11,380 bases of DNA from Candidatus Hydrogenedentota bacterium (GCA_013349485.1 DUZM01000094.1:1-11380); one strand, 5' to 3'. Positions 1-6,169 are shown, counted from the first letter of the stretch. Notes: generated from the sequence alone by a model not told the origin. Numbers and translations are program-made.

Positions 1-203
1 AAGTTGCATTCAAACATTAACTTATGTGATTTCAGGCAAGCCATGGCCTTGCTGTCATCCTGAGCGAAGCGAAGGATCTCGAACGCGCGAAGGTATCTGC
101 GAGAGCGAGATCCTTCGCGTTGCCCAGCATGACGCGTAACGAAAGGCATTGTCACGCAAAGCATTGTTGTGTCATCGAATTAGTGTGTCTTTGAATGCAA
201 CTT
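1..203. repeat. candidate miniature inverted-repeat element
   Basis: Positions 1-14 (AAGTTGCATTCAAA) are exactly the reverse complement of positions 190-203 (TTTGAATGCAACTT). Between these 14-bp ends lies a second, larger imperfect palindrome (54-133) and no credible reading frame. Short perfect terminal inverted repeats around about 200 bp of non-coding DNA is the layout of a MITE-like non-autonomous element. The left end coincides with the window edge, so the repeat may extend further left and no target-site duplication can be tested. The right end stops 5 bp before the ribosome binding site of the next gene, so the element, if real, sits in that gene's promoter and leader. A chance 14-bp match, or a large stem in a leader RNA, are the alternatives. 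Confidence 0.4.
54..133. repeat. REP-like imperfect palindrome
   Basis: The left arm at 54-80 begins GTCATCCTGAGCGAAGCGAA and ends GGATCTC. The right arm at 107-133 begins GAGATCCTTCGCG and ends CAGCATGAC. When one arm is reverse-complemented, 23 of 27 positions match, and a 26-bp spacer separates them. From memory, the core 'CTGAGCGAAGCGAAGGATCT' recurs as an intergenic palindrome in many unrelated environmental bacterial genomes. I cannot verify copy number here. It would fold into a long hairpin as RNA or cruciform DNA. It has no T-tract, so I do not call it an intrinsic terminator. It is nested inside the 14-bp inverted repeats at 1-14 and 190-203. Confidence 0.75.
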
Positions 204-224
204 GGTATGAGGGGGAACAAAACA

Positions 225-1037
225 ATGGCCAAGAGCAGAGCGAAGATATGTGCACTCTTGGGTATTCCGCTGCTGATCGTTCTGGGGGGCGTGGCCTGCG
301 CGCTCGGCGCAACGTTCTGGGCTTCGCACACTGATGACCTAAAGCGTATTCCGGATCTGAAGAACCTTGCCGTCGACCTGATAATGTATGCAAACGATCA
401 CGACGAATACTTCCCGCCGTTATCTTCCAAACCCGGCCGGTTGATGTTCGAACCGGATGAGGTTTACCCGGACTACGTGTCCTGCCCCGAATACTTGCTG
501 AGTCCCGCCGACTCGTTGAGCATGGAGATCGGCTCGAAGGTCGCGCCGGGGTTCTTTCTCGAAAACGGCCGCTATTTCTACCTGGGCTACACCGTGTGGG
601 ACGATGCCACGGCCGAAGCGTTCGCCGAGGCATGCCGACAGCGTCGGGAGAACGGGTTGGGTTTCGATGAGGGGGCCATTCCAGTGGACCACGAGGTCGA
701 AACGCTTCGCCGACTCGGCGCCACCAACCGACGCGAGACCATGTTGACGCTCGAGCAATTGAAAGAACCGCGCTGGCAATATACGCGGCACCGTTCGTCG
801 GAAGTTCCTGTTTTCATCGAGCGGCCTCGCACGTACCCAGGCCGGCTCGGGTTATACGTAGGGTTCCCGCTGCCGCTGTCGAGGCCGGTTGTCGGCGGGA
901 CGGTACTCTATCTCGACGGGCACGTCGAGTTCATTCGCTACCCCGGGAAGTGGCCGATGACGGAGACTACGATCGGGATTCTCGAGGGGCTTGGCTCCGC
1001 TGAAGGCCAAGAGGCCCAGCGCGACGTCACGCAATAG
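225..1037 (+). CDS. membrane-anchored pseudopilin-like protein with DGHVEF motif, function unknown
   Basis: This 270-residue protein is not assigned to a named family. The start at 225 is chosen because GAGGGGG at 209-215 sits 9 bases upstream; an in-frame ATG at 195 has no such site and lies inside the terminal repeat. The N-terminus is basic (K3, R5, K7) with one hydrophobic segment at about residues 9-30, predicting an inner-membrane anchor or uncleaved signal. GVAC at 22-25 is only a poor lipobox. Residues 44-65 (DLKNLAVDLIMYANDHDEYF) and 227-237 (VLYLDGHVEFI) resemble the 'NLKQLGLA..MYAxDxDxxFPP' region and the C-terminal 'vlfaDGHVkfi' (H-X9-DG type) motif of planctomycetal pseudopilins. 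The GFTLIE-type prepilin methylation signal is absent. The body is mainly extracytoplasmic. Its last 11 bp overlap the convergent gene at 1027-1902. Role unknown. Confidence 0.8.
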   Translation: MAKSRAKICALLGIPLLIVLGGVACALGATFWASHTDDLKRIPDLKNLAVDLIMYANDHDEYFPPLSSKPGRLMFEPDEVYPDYVSCPEYLLSPADSLSMEIGSKVAPGFFLENGRYFYLGYTVWDDATAEAFAEACRQRRENGLGFDEGAIPVDHEVETLRRLGATNRRETMLTLEQLKEPRWQYTRHRSSEVPVFIERPRTYPGRLGLYVGFPLPLSRPVVGGTVLYLDGHVEFIRYPGKWPMTETTIGILEGLGSAEGQEAQRDVTQ

Positions 1038-1902
1038 TATCGACGGGTTCCGACTCGCCCGAAGGTGCTGTGGCTTCCTCGACCCCGATGCCGCGCAGCT
1101 CATTGTAGATAGCCAGGAACTTGTCGTAGGCGACGCCGTTCCCGGCGGGCTTGGATAACGGCGGCAATGGGTTTGCGGCGCTAAGTCCCGTATCGAGTCC
1201 TTCTAGCAATGTGTTGAACACGCCGCGCAAATCCGCAATGAACGTTTCCCATCCGTTGTTGGCGGCCGGCGGCGGGTCTTCCTGGCCGGCTGCCGCTACG
1301 GCGCCTTCGAGTATGCTCGGCTCGCCGCTGGGCGGCGGCTCATCCGACGGGGCCAGGAGGCCGTCTTCGGCCGAGGCCAGCGCTTCGAGTATCGGACTGA
1401 GCGATTCGGCCAAGGCCTCGAACGCCTGTTGCACGTCGGCGACCAACTGGTTCATCGCCCCGGCGCCGTTCAAAAACTGGTCGACGGCCTGTTGGATTGC
1501 GGTGTTAAACGCGCCTTGGGCTTCGGTTACTGTGGCCGCCTGTTCCTCATCGAGTTGGCCGGAAGCCAAGAGGGCGTCCAACTCGGCGTTCACGCCGTCG
1601 AGCAGGGCCGGGACCTTATCCTCAACCACTTCGGCCATATTGGCGTGCTCGATTGCGGCCAGTTCGTCGTAGAAATTGATGCGGAGCCGCACGTCCGCGA
1701 CGCCCTTGAAATGCCCTTCCTGCAACAGCCGCACCACGCCCTTCACGTTTTCGCCGCCGGTTGCAGCCGATGGGTCTTGCGTCTGCTCCGCATTCTTGGC
1801 GGCGCCGCGCTTGCCCGTGCCGTGCGCGGCGTGCGCTGGCGCGTCAGGTCTGCCTGCGGCGTTCGCTTGCCCTGGGCTCTGTCCGATTCCTTGTACGTTC
1901 AT
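1027..1902 (-). CDS. Ala-rich helical hypothetical protein
   Basis: This 291-residue protein is not recognised. An ATG at 1926 is in frame, but the ATG at 1902 is preferred because GGAGAGAAGG (1914-1905) precedes it directly. There is no signal peptide or membrane segment. Residues 1-50 are polar, Gly/Ala/Gln-rich and probably disordered. Residues 54-81 (VKGVVRLLQEGHFKGVADVR then LRINFYDEL) look like a conserved compact motif. Residues 82-180 are acidic amphipathic helix, and 183-216 is a Pro/Gly/Glu linker. Residues 217-275 hold a second helical block ending in KFLAIYNELRGIGVEE. The helices at 152-173 (QLVADVQQAFEALAESLSPI) and 220-241 (TFIADLRGVFNTLLEGLDTG) are similar and may be a divergent repeat. 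The gene is last on the minus-strand run, 61 bp after folC. It could be cytoplasmic or a non-classically exported structural protein; I assign no function. Confidence 0.7.
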   Translation of the reverse strand: MNVQGIGQSPGQANAAGRPDAPAHAAHGTGKRGAAKNAEQTQDPSAATGGENVKGVVRLLQEGHFKGVADVRLRINFYDELAAIEHANMAEVVEDKVPALLDGVNAELDALLASGQLDEEQAATVTEAQGAFNTAIQQAVDQFLNGAGAMNQLVADVQQAFEALAESLSPILEALASAEDGLLAPSDEPPPSGEPSILEGAVAAAGQEDPPPAANNGWETFIADLRGVFNTLLEGLDTGLSAANPLPPLSKPAGNGVAYDKFLAIYNELRGIGVEEATAPSGESEPVDTIA

Positions 1903-1963
1903 AGCCTTCTCTCCGCCTGGCTGCATGGAATATTCCTGCGTTCGCTTTATCGGCAGCAGCGTT

Positions 1964-3232
1964 TCAAAACTTTAGCGTTTTTGCGGCGTATTCCTTGACG
2001 AGTATTTGGCGGGCTTCGCCGGCCGTATAGAGTCCGCCGGTGATGAGGAGCGGCAAGGACGCCGAAGCGAGCGACAGCCCGAGCGCGATGGCCGCGTCGA
2101 GGTTCTCGGCGCGCGTATGCGGGCGGCCTGCTGCGGCGCCCGCGAGTTCGTCCAACGGTTTGGCGCGTCTTCCCTGGAACTGGGTAAGTATCAGTTCCCG
2201 GGCGATCGGCGCCAACGCCTCGATGACGCCAGCGCCGTCTTTGTCGAAGGACAGGGCAAGTACGACTACGCAGTCGCCGAGCTCGGCAGCGAGTTTTCTG
2301 GCGCCGGCAGGATTGTGCGCCACGTCGATGATAACCGGCGGGTCGTCGAGCACGCGCTCGAGGCGGCACGGCCACCGCGCTTCGCGCAGTCCTTGAACGA
2401 TCGCCTCGCCGTCGAGTCCGGGGAAATGGCTGCCGAGTCGCTCGGCCAACGCCACCGAGGCGGCGGCGTTGGCGCCCTGATACGCGCCCGTGAGCCCGAG
2501 GGGCACGGAATCGAGTGCCAGCGTCTCGCTGCGGTACGTGAAACGTAGGGCAAACGGCGCGCCGTCGATTTCGTAGTCGAAGTCGCGGCCGAGACAGTAG
2601 GCCGGGGCGCCGAGTTCTCGAGCCCGCTCGAGAATGACCTTGAGGGGCTCGGCTTGCGTTTCGGCAATCACCACGGGTACGCCTGGTTTAATGATGCCGG
2701 CCTTCTCGAACGCGATTTTCCCGAGCGTGTCGCCGAGATACTGGGTGTGCTCGAAGTCGATGTTGGTGATTGCACAGGCAAGCGGCGTGATGACGTTCGT
2801 CGCGTCGAATCGTCCGCCCATGCCCACCTCGATGAGGGCTGCGTCGACGCGGCGTTCTGCGAAGCACTGAAACGCGACCGCCGTGCACATTTCGAAGAAT
2901 GTAGGCAGCGGATCCATCGTCTTGGCCGCGTCGTGAAACACGGTGAGGTGGCGATCGAGTGCTGCGTCATCGACCGGCGCGCCGTTGATTAGGAACCGTT
3001 CATTGAGGTCGACGAGGTGCGGCTGGGTGAACCGGCCCGTGGTATAGCCTCCCGCGCGCAACATGGCGTCGAGCTGGGCAAGCACGCTGCCTTTGCCGTT
3101 GGTTCCTGCGACATGAACCGTCGGTCGACGCTGCTGGGGGTTGTCCGCGACGCGCAGGAGCCGGGTAATGTTGTCGAGACCCAGCTTGATGCCGTGCAAC
3201 TCGAGGCTATAGAGAAACTCGCGCGGCGTCAC
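1964..3232 (-). CDS. folC: bifunctional dihydrofolate synthase / folylpolyglutamate synthase
   Basis: This 422-residue cytoplasmic ATP-dependent Mur-ligase-like enzyme joins glutamate to dihydropteroate and then extends the polyglutamate tail of folates. The P-loop is HVAGTNGKGSV (residues 40-50, with GTNGKGS at 43-49). Other family motifs are FTQPHLVDLNER (68-79), TFFEMCTAVAF (111-121), EVGMGGRFDATN (135-146) and DFEHTQYLGDTLGKIAFEKAGI (159-180). K177 matches the family's carbamylated lysine. The C-terminal domain carries WPCRLERV (287-294), DVAHNP (303-308) and ITGGLYTAGEAR (397-408). Length is normal for the family. The start is GTG, overlapping the accD stop as GTGA, which implies translational coupling; no strong separate ribosome site is visible. 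The accD-folC order is also found in Escherichia coli. I cannot tell from sequence whether both activities are kept. Confidence 0.96.
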   Translation of the reverse strand: MTPREFLYSLELHGIKLGLDNITRLLRVADNPQQRRPTVHVAGTNGKGSVLAQLDAMLRAGGYTTGRFTQPHLVDLNERFLINGAPVDDAALDRHLTVFHDAAKTMDPLPTFFEMCTAVAFQCFAERRVDAALIEVGMGGRFDATNVITPLACAITNIDFEHTQYLGDTLGKIAFEKAGIIKPGVPVVIAETQAEPLKVILERARELGAPAYCLGRDFDYEIDGAPFALRFTYRSETLALDSVPLGLTGAYQGANAAASVALAERLGSHFPGLDGEAIVQGLREARWPCRLERVLDDPPVIIDVAHNPAGARKLAAELGDCVVVLALSFDKDGAGVIEALAPIARELILTQFQGRRAKPLDELAGAAAGRPHTRAENLDAAIALGLSLASASLPLLITGGLYTAGEARQILVKEYAAKTLKF

Positions 3233-4095
3233 TCTGGCAATGTTTCTACACGTTGTTGTGGCGCCAGATACCGCAGCAGTCGGCCGAGTTCACGGCGCAA
3301 CTCACTACGCTTCACGATGCGATCCACGAAACCGTTCTCGAACTGGTATTCCGTCCGCTGAAATCCGTCCGGCAACTTGGCGTTGAGCGCGCTTTGAATC
3401 ACCCGCGTTCCCGCGAACCCGATGTAGGCCCCCGGCTCGGCAAGGACTATGTCGCCGAGACTCGCGAAGCTGGCCCAAACGCCGCCGGACGTAGCATCGG
3501 TCGCGACGGAGATATAGGGGATACCGGCCTCGTTCATCGCGCGGACGGCGCCCGCCGTCTTGGCCATTTGCATGAGGGACAGAATCCCTTCTTGCATGCG
3601 CGCGCCGCCGGAACAACAAACGGCAACCAGGGGCAGGCTGTCGCCGATGGCATCTTCCACGGCGCGACAGAACTTCTCACCGACCACGGAACCCATACTC
3701 GCGCCGCGGAACTGGAAATCCATCACCCCCAGGACCGTTCGTGTGTCCTCGATGGCCGCCAGCCCCGTGACGAGCGCTTCGTGGTACCCGGTTCTTTCCT
3801 TGTCTTGTTCGATCTTGCTGAGGTACGATTCGCCGTCCACCGAGAAACCCAGCGGATCACAGGTTTCGATTTCCGCATGGGTCTCCTCGAACGTATCCGG
3901 ATCCACCAGTTGCCGGATGCGTTCCCGCGCCGAAAGCTTATAGTGATAGCCACAGATAGGGCAGACATTGAGGTTGTCCTCTACCTCGGCGCGGTACACG
4001 GCTTGGTTGCAGCCTGTGCACTTCATGAAAAGACCGTCCGGGATCCCGCTTTTCCGGCCTATAACGGATACTCTTCTACGCTTAAAGAGAGCCAT
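3229..4095 (-). CDS. accD: acetyl-CoA carboxylase carboxyltransferase subunit beta
   Basis: This 288-residue protein is the beta subunit of the carboxyltransferase half of acetyl-CoA carboxylase. With AccA (not in this window) it moves CO2 from biotin to acetyl-CoA to make malonyl-CoA. An N-terminal zinc ribbon has C26-x2-C29 and C45-x2-C48 (MKCTGCNQAVY and LNVCPICGYHY). The crotonase-fold core includes MDFQFRGASMGSVVGEKF (125-142), CSGGARMQEGILSLMQMAKT (161-180) and AEPGAYIGFAGTRVI (219-233). The segment ATDATSGGVWASFASLGDI (198-216) differs from the usual 'LTDPTTGGVSASFAMLGDL'. The ATG at 4095 is preferred over an in-frame ATG at 4203 because MALFKRR is the typical N-terminus and AAGGGA sits just upstream; the longer form would run into the preceding gene. 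It lies 19 bp after the zinc-ribbon gene and overlaps folC by 4 bp. Confidence 0.96.
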   Translation of the reverse strand: MALFKRRRVSVIGRKSGIPDGLFMKCTGCNQAVYRAEVEDNLNVCPICGYHYKLSARERIRQLVDPDTFEETHAEIETCDPLGFSVDGESYLSKIEQDKERTGYHEALVTGLAAIEDTRTVLGVMDFQFRGASMGSVVGEKFCRAVEDAIGDSLPLVAVCCSGGARMQEGILSLMQMAKTAGAVRAMNEAGIPYISVATDATSGGVWASFASLGDIVLAEPGAYIGFAGTRVIQSALNAKLPDGFQRTEYQFENGFVDRIVKRSELRRELGRLLRYLAPQQRVETLPE

Positions 4096-4114
4096 GGTTT
4101 CCCTTAATGCGCGC

Positions 4115-4840
4115 TTAGACCTCCGCGCTCGCTTCCTCGGCATCCACCTTATTGTACAGCAAACGGCCGCAATAGGCGCAAGAATGTATCTTGTCGCCGG
4201 CAAGGATCTCGTTTACTTTCTGGGGCGGAACGGCCATGTGGCACCCCGAACACGACGCGCCGGACAGCGGCACGACCGCCGGCCCGGTTTTCTTGCTTTG
4301 CCGGATCCGCTTGTATCGCGCCAACAGTTCCTCGTCAACCTGTTGCGCAACGGGGAGGCGTTCCCGCTCCAGCTGTTTTCTGCCGCGCACCGCCTGGGCC
4401 AGTTCTTCGTCGATTGCCGCGCACTGCCGCTCGAGGCCGGCCAATTCCGCCTGGATGCGCGCCTTGTCCTCTTCCAGCCGCGCCTTCATCTCGTCCATCT
4501 TCATCATGATCGTCAGCACGCGTTCCTCGTGCACGGCGATCTGCTTCTTGAGCAAGTCGATCTCGTGCAGCAGGGCTTGGTATTCCTCATTTTTCTTGAC
4601 CGAGAACAGTTGCTGATCGTATTTGGCAACTTGTTGCTGTTTCTGCTCGATCTCGCTCTCGCACGTGCGCTGTTCAACCGTCAACTGGCGGCAGGCGTTC
4701 TCGCGCTCCTCGAATTCGTCGACAAGGCGCTTCTGTTGAATCTCGAACTTCTTTTTCTGAGCGGGGATTTCCTTTTCGCGTTTTTTGAACGCTTCGATCC
4801 TAAGATCCAGTTCTTGAAGTTGAAGCAACTTGTTCAACAA
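4115..4840 (-). CDS. coiled-coil protein with C4-type zinc ribbon (COG1579-like)
   Basis: The protein is 241 residues from the proposed TTG start. A long charged coiled coil (about residues 5-165, rich in E, K, Q and R) is followed by a C-terminal zinc ribbon with C197-x2-C200 and C221-x2-C224 (SGASCSGCHMAVPP and HSCAYCGRLLY). This is the architecture and length of the COG1579 / zf-RING_7 family, nucleic-acid-associated zinc-ribbon proteins whose role is poorly defined and which often sit beside core metabolism genes. Start choice: GGGAGG (4852-4847) is 6 bases before TTG at 4840, and the N-terminus LLNKLLQLQELDLRIEAF fits the family. The in-frame ATG at 4876 lies directly at the T-tract of a terminator and has no ribosome site. 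The second TTG at 4837 is also possible. The accD start follows 19 bp after the stop, suggesting co-transcription with accD and folC. Confidence 0.88.
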   Translation of the reverse strand: MLNKLLQLQELDLRIEAFKKREKEIPAQKKKFEIQQKRLVDEFEERENACRQLTVEQRTCESEIEQKQQQVAKYDQQLFSVKKNEEYQALLHEIDLLKKQIAVHEERVLTIMMKMDEMKARLEEDKARIQAELAGLERQCAAIDEELAQAVRGRKQLERERLPVAQQVDEELLARYKRIRQSKKTGPAVVPLSGASCSGCHMAVPPQKVNEILAGDKIHSCAYCGRLLYNKVDAEEASAEV

Positions 4841-4852
4841 CCGTTCCCTCCC
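4841..4852 (-). promoter_or_regulatory. Shine-Dalgarno deciding a TTG start
   Basis: On the minus strand GGGAGGGAACGG precedes two consecutive TTG codons (4840 and 4837). The spacing of GGGAGG to the first TTG is 6 bases and to the second 9. It is the only good ribosome binding site near the 5' end of the zinc-ribbon gene, and it rules against the upstream ATG at 4876. Confidence 0.75.
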
Positions 4853-4877
4853 GGTTCGATACACGGCCGTTCCCATC

Positions 4878-4909
4878 AAAAAAAAAGCGCAACCACGATT
4901 GTGGTTGCG
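4878..4909 (-). terminator. intrinsic terminator downstream of ilvN
   Basis: The minus strand reads CGCAACCAC, loop AATC, then GTGGTTGCG, followed by C and nine T residues. This is a perfect 9-bp stem with a 4-base loop and a U-tract, a textbook rho-independent terminator. It lies 136 bp after the ilvN stop and only 37 bases before the zinc-ribbon start codon. It therefore separates the upstream transcript (tRNA-Gln to ilvN) from the zinc-ribbon/accD/folC genes, or it attenuates readthrough into them. Confidence 0.92.
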
Positions 4910-4911
4910 TC

Positions 4912-5031
4912 GGTACCTTTCGTGCCGATGCCTCCGGACACCAGCGCGCGCGTCGCGTGCGCGGTCGGGCATCGCAGCCGCTGCAATCCTTGCGCCGTTT
5001 CAAGCGCCTTCTTGCCGCGTCAAGGAGTACC
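4912..5031 (-). other. structured untranslated spacer, possible 3'UTR or small RNA
   Basis: This non-coding GC-rich spacer between ilvN and its terminator holds several pairable segments. On the minus strand GGTAC (5031-5027) can pair with GTACC (4916-4912). GATGCC (4973-4968) can pair with GGCATC (4932-4927). GCAG and CTGC (4984-4974) form a small hairpin with a 3-base loop. The terminator at 4878-4909 follows immediately. I do not recognise an Rfam family; the SRP RNA signature GGAAGGAAGCA is absent. It may simply be the ilvN 3'UTR. No convincing promoter of its own was found. Confidence 0.3.
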
Positions 5032-5045
5032 ATGCTTCTCTTCCG

Positions 5046-5531
5046 TTACTTCGTTTTGGCGGATCGGCCGATGGCGATTGCGCCGGTTCGCACAAGCTCC
5101 TGAATGCCGAACGGGCGCATCATATCAATAAACGCCTTCACTTTGGCAACAGACCCCGTTACTTCCACAATCATCGCGTCCGAGTTGACATCGACGACGT
5201 TGGCGCGGAAGATGGCGGCAATCTCGATGACTTCGCTGCGCTGTTTGCTCTGCGCGCGGATCTTCACCATGATAAGTTCGCGCTCGACGTGATCCTCGCC
5301 CGTCAGATCCGCTACTTCGATGGTTTCCACCAGCTTGTCGAGTTGTTTCATGATCTGCGCGAGCACCGCGTCGTCGCCGCGAACGACGACCGTCATCCGG
5401 GATACGCTGGGGTCTTCGGTCTCACCCACGCAGAGGCTGTCAATATTGAAGCCGCGCGCGCTGAATAACCCCGAGACCCGGGCCAATACGCCAAAGTGAT
5501 TCTCCACCAAAACACTAATGGTGTGCCTCAT
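5046..5531 (-). CDS. ilvN: acetolactate synthase small (regulatory) subunit
   Basis: This 161-residue regulatory subunit of acetohydroxyacid synthase activates the catalytic subunit and confers valine feedback inhibition in branched-chain amino acid synthesis. The N-terminal ACT domain is visible as HTISVLVENHFGVLARVSGL (residues 3-22), followed by FSARGFNIDSLCVGETED. The second domain begins about residue 77 with ERELIMVKI. It continues through a DVNSDAMIVEVTGSVAKVKA segment to MMRPFGIQELVRTGAIAIGR near the C-terminus, as in the IlvH/IlvN family. Length is typical. The ATG at 5531 has GGAGG 4 bases upstream; a longer in-frame form from 5618 reads into non-conserved sequence. No ilvB or ilvC is in the window, so the catalytic subunit must be encoded elsewhere, which is unusual. 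It is followed by the terminator at 4878-4909 and lies 83 bp after pth. Confidence 0.95.
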   Translation of the reverse strand: MRHTISVLVENHFGVLARVSGLFSARGFNIDSLCVGETEDPSVSRMTVVVRGDDAVLAQIMKQLDKLVETIEVADLTGEDHVERELIMVKIRAQSKQRSEVIEIAAIFRANVVDVNSDAMIVEVTGSVAKVKAFIDMMRPFGIQELVRTGAIAIGRSAKTK

Positions 5532-5614
5532 GTCGCCTCCAGTATCTTTGCACACCCGCACCCAGCCAGTGCGCCGACAACCGAGTCCTTGCCGAAACCG
5601 CGTTGTGCGCGCGA

Positions 5615-6169
5615 TCAATTGAACTCGTTCATGGCAACGGCGATGCCCTCGGTGACGAACCGAACCGCCGCGTCGGCGGCTCGCCCTACCATGGCATCCA
5701 CTGCCGGCCTTTCCTCAGGTGCGAACCGGCCGAGCACATGGTCGACCAACGCCGCGGTCGCAACGGCGCCCACCCCCATACGCAATCGGGGGAACGCCTC
5801 CGTTCCCAAACGCTCGATAATCGATTGCAGGCCTCGGTGCCCTCCCGCGCTTCCTACGCTCCGAATCCGCAGCTTGCCGAGCGGCAGATTCACGTCGTCC
5901 ACGATCACCAGCACGCTTTGCAGGTCGTGAACCCGATACCGCGCGACGCGAGCCACGCTGATGCCGCTGTTGTTCATAAACGTCAGCGGCTTGACCAACA
6001 GCACCGGTTGGCCTGAGCAATCGGCCTTCGCAACCAACGCCTTGTATTTCTCGCGCGAAAAAGCGACCCCGAGTTGTTGCGCAACCCGATCTACCACCTC
6101 GAATCCCACGTTATGGCGCGTGTTGCGATAGCGAGGGCCGGGGTTGCCCAAGCCTACGATAACCTTCAC
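5615..6169 (-). CDS. pth: peptidyl-tRNA hydrolase
   Basis: This 184-residue cytoplasmic esterase releases the peptide from peptidyl-tRNAs that drop off ribosomes, recycling tRNA. The N-terminus MKVIVGLGNPGPRYRNTRHN carries N9 and catalytic H19 (E. coli N10 and H20). PLTFMNNSG (61-69) gives N66 (E. coli N68). VDDVNLPLGKLRIR (90-103) gives D91, matching E. coli D93. SAGGHRGLQSII (107-118) has R112 where E. coli has N114, a substitution at a substrate-contact position. Length is slightly short but normal. The start is GTG, with AAAGGA 7 bases upstream. It lies 153 bp after rplY, with nothing recognisable in the gap, and 83 bp before ilvN. The prs-rplY-pth order is widespread in bacteria, where ychF often follows; here ilvN takes that place. 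Confidence 0.96.
   Translation of the reverse strand: MKVIVGLGNPGPRYRNTRHNVGFEVVDRVAQQLGVAFSREKYKALVAKADCSGQPVLLVKPLTFMNNSGISVARVARYRVHDLQSVLVIVDDVNLPLGKLRIRSVGSAGGHRGLQSIIERLGTEAFPRLRMGVGAVATAALVDHVLGRFAPEERPAVDAMVGRAADAAVRFVTEGIAVAMNEFN

Noticed and set aside
195..224. Upstream ATG extending the gene at 225 by 10 residues
   Set aside because: It lies inside the 14-bp terminal repeat and lacks a ribosome site, whereas GAGGGGG sits 9 bases before the ATG at 225.
3253..4107. Long plus-strand open frame opposite accD
   Set aside because: It is the GC-driven shadow of accD, which has clear catalytic motifs; no family resemblance on this strand.
4841..4972. ATG-initiated extension of the zinc-ribbon gene
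   Set aside because: The extension reads through the terminator hairpin and T-tract, is Arg-rich and unlike the family, and has no Shine-Dalgarno.
4878..5045. SRP RNA, 6S RNA or riboswitch in the ilvN downstream spacer
   Set aside because: The SRP GGAAGGAAGCA signature is absent and I see no known riboswitch core; only generic pairings are visible.
3968..5131. 387-codon plus-strand open frame
   Set aside because: It is antisense to accD, the zinc-ribbon gene and ilvN and crosses the terminator. Its Leu/Phe-rich translation mirrors the Glu/Lys-rich coiled coil.
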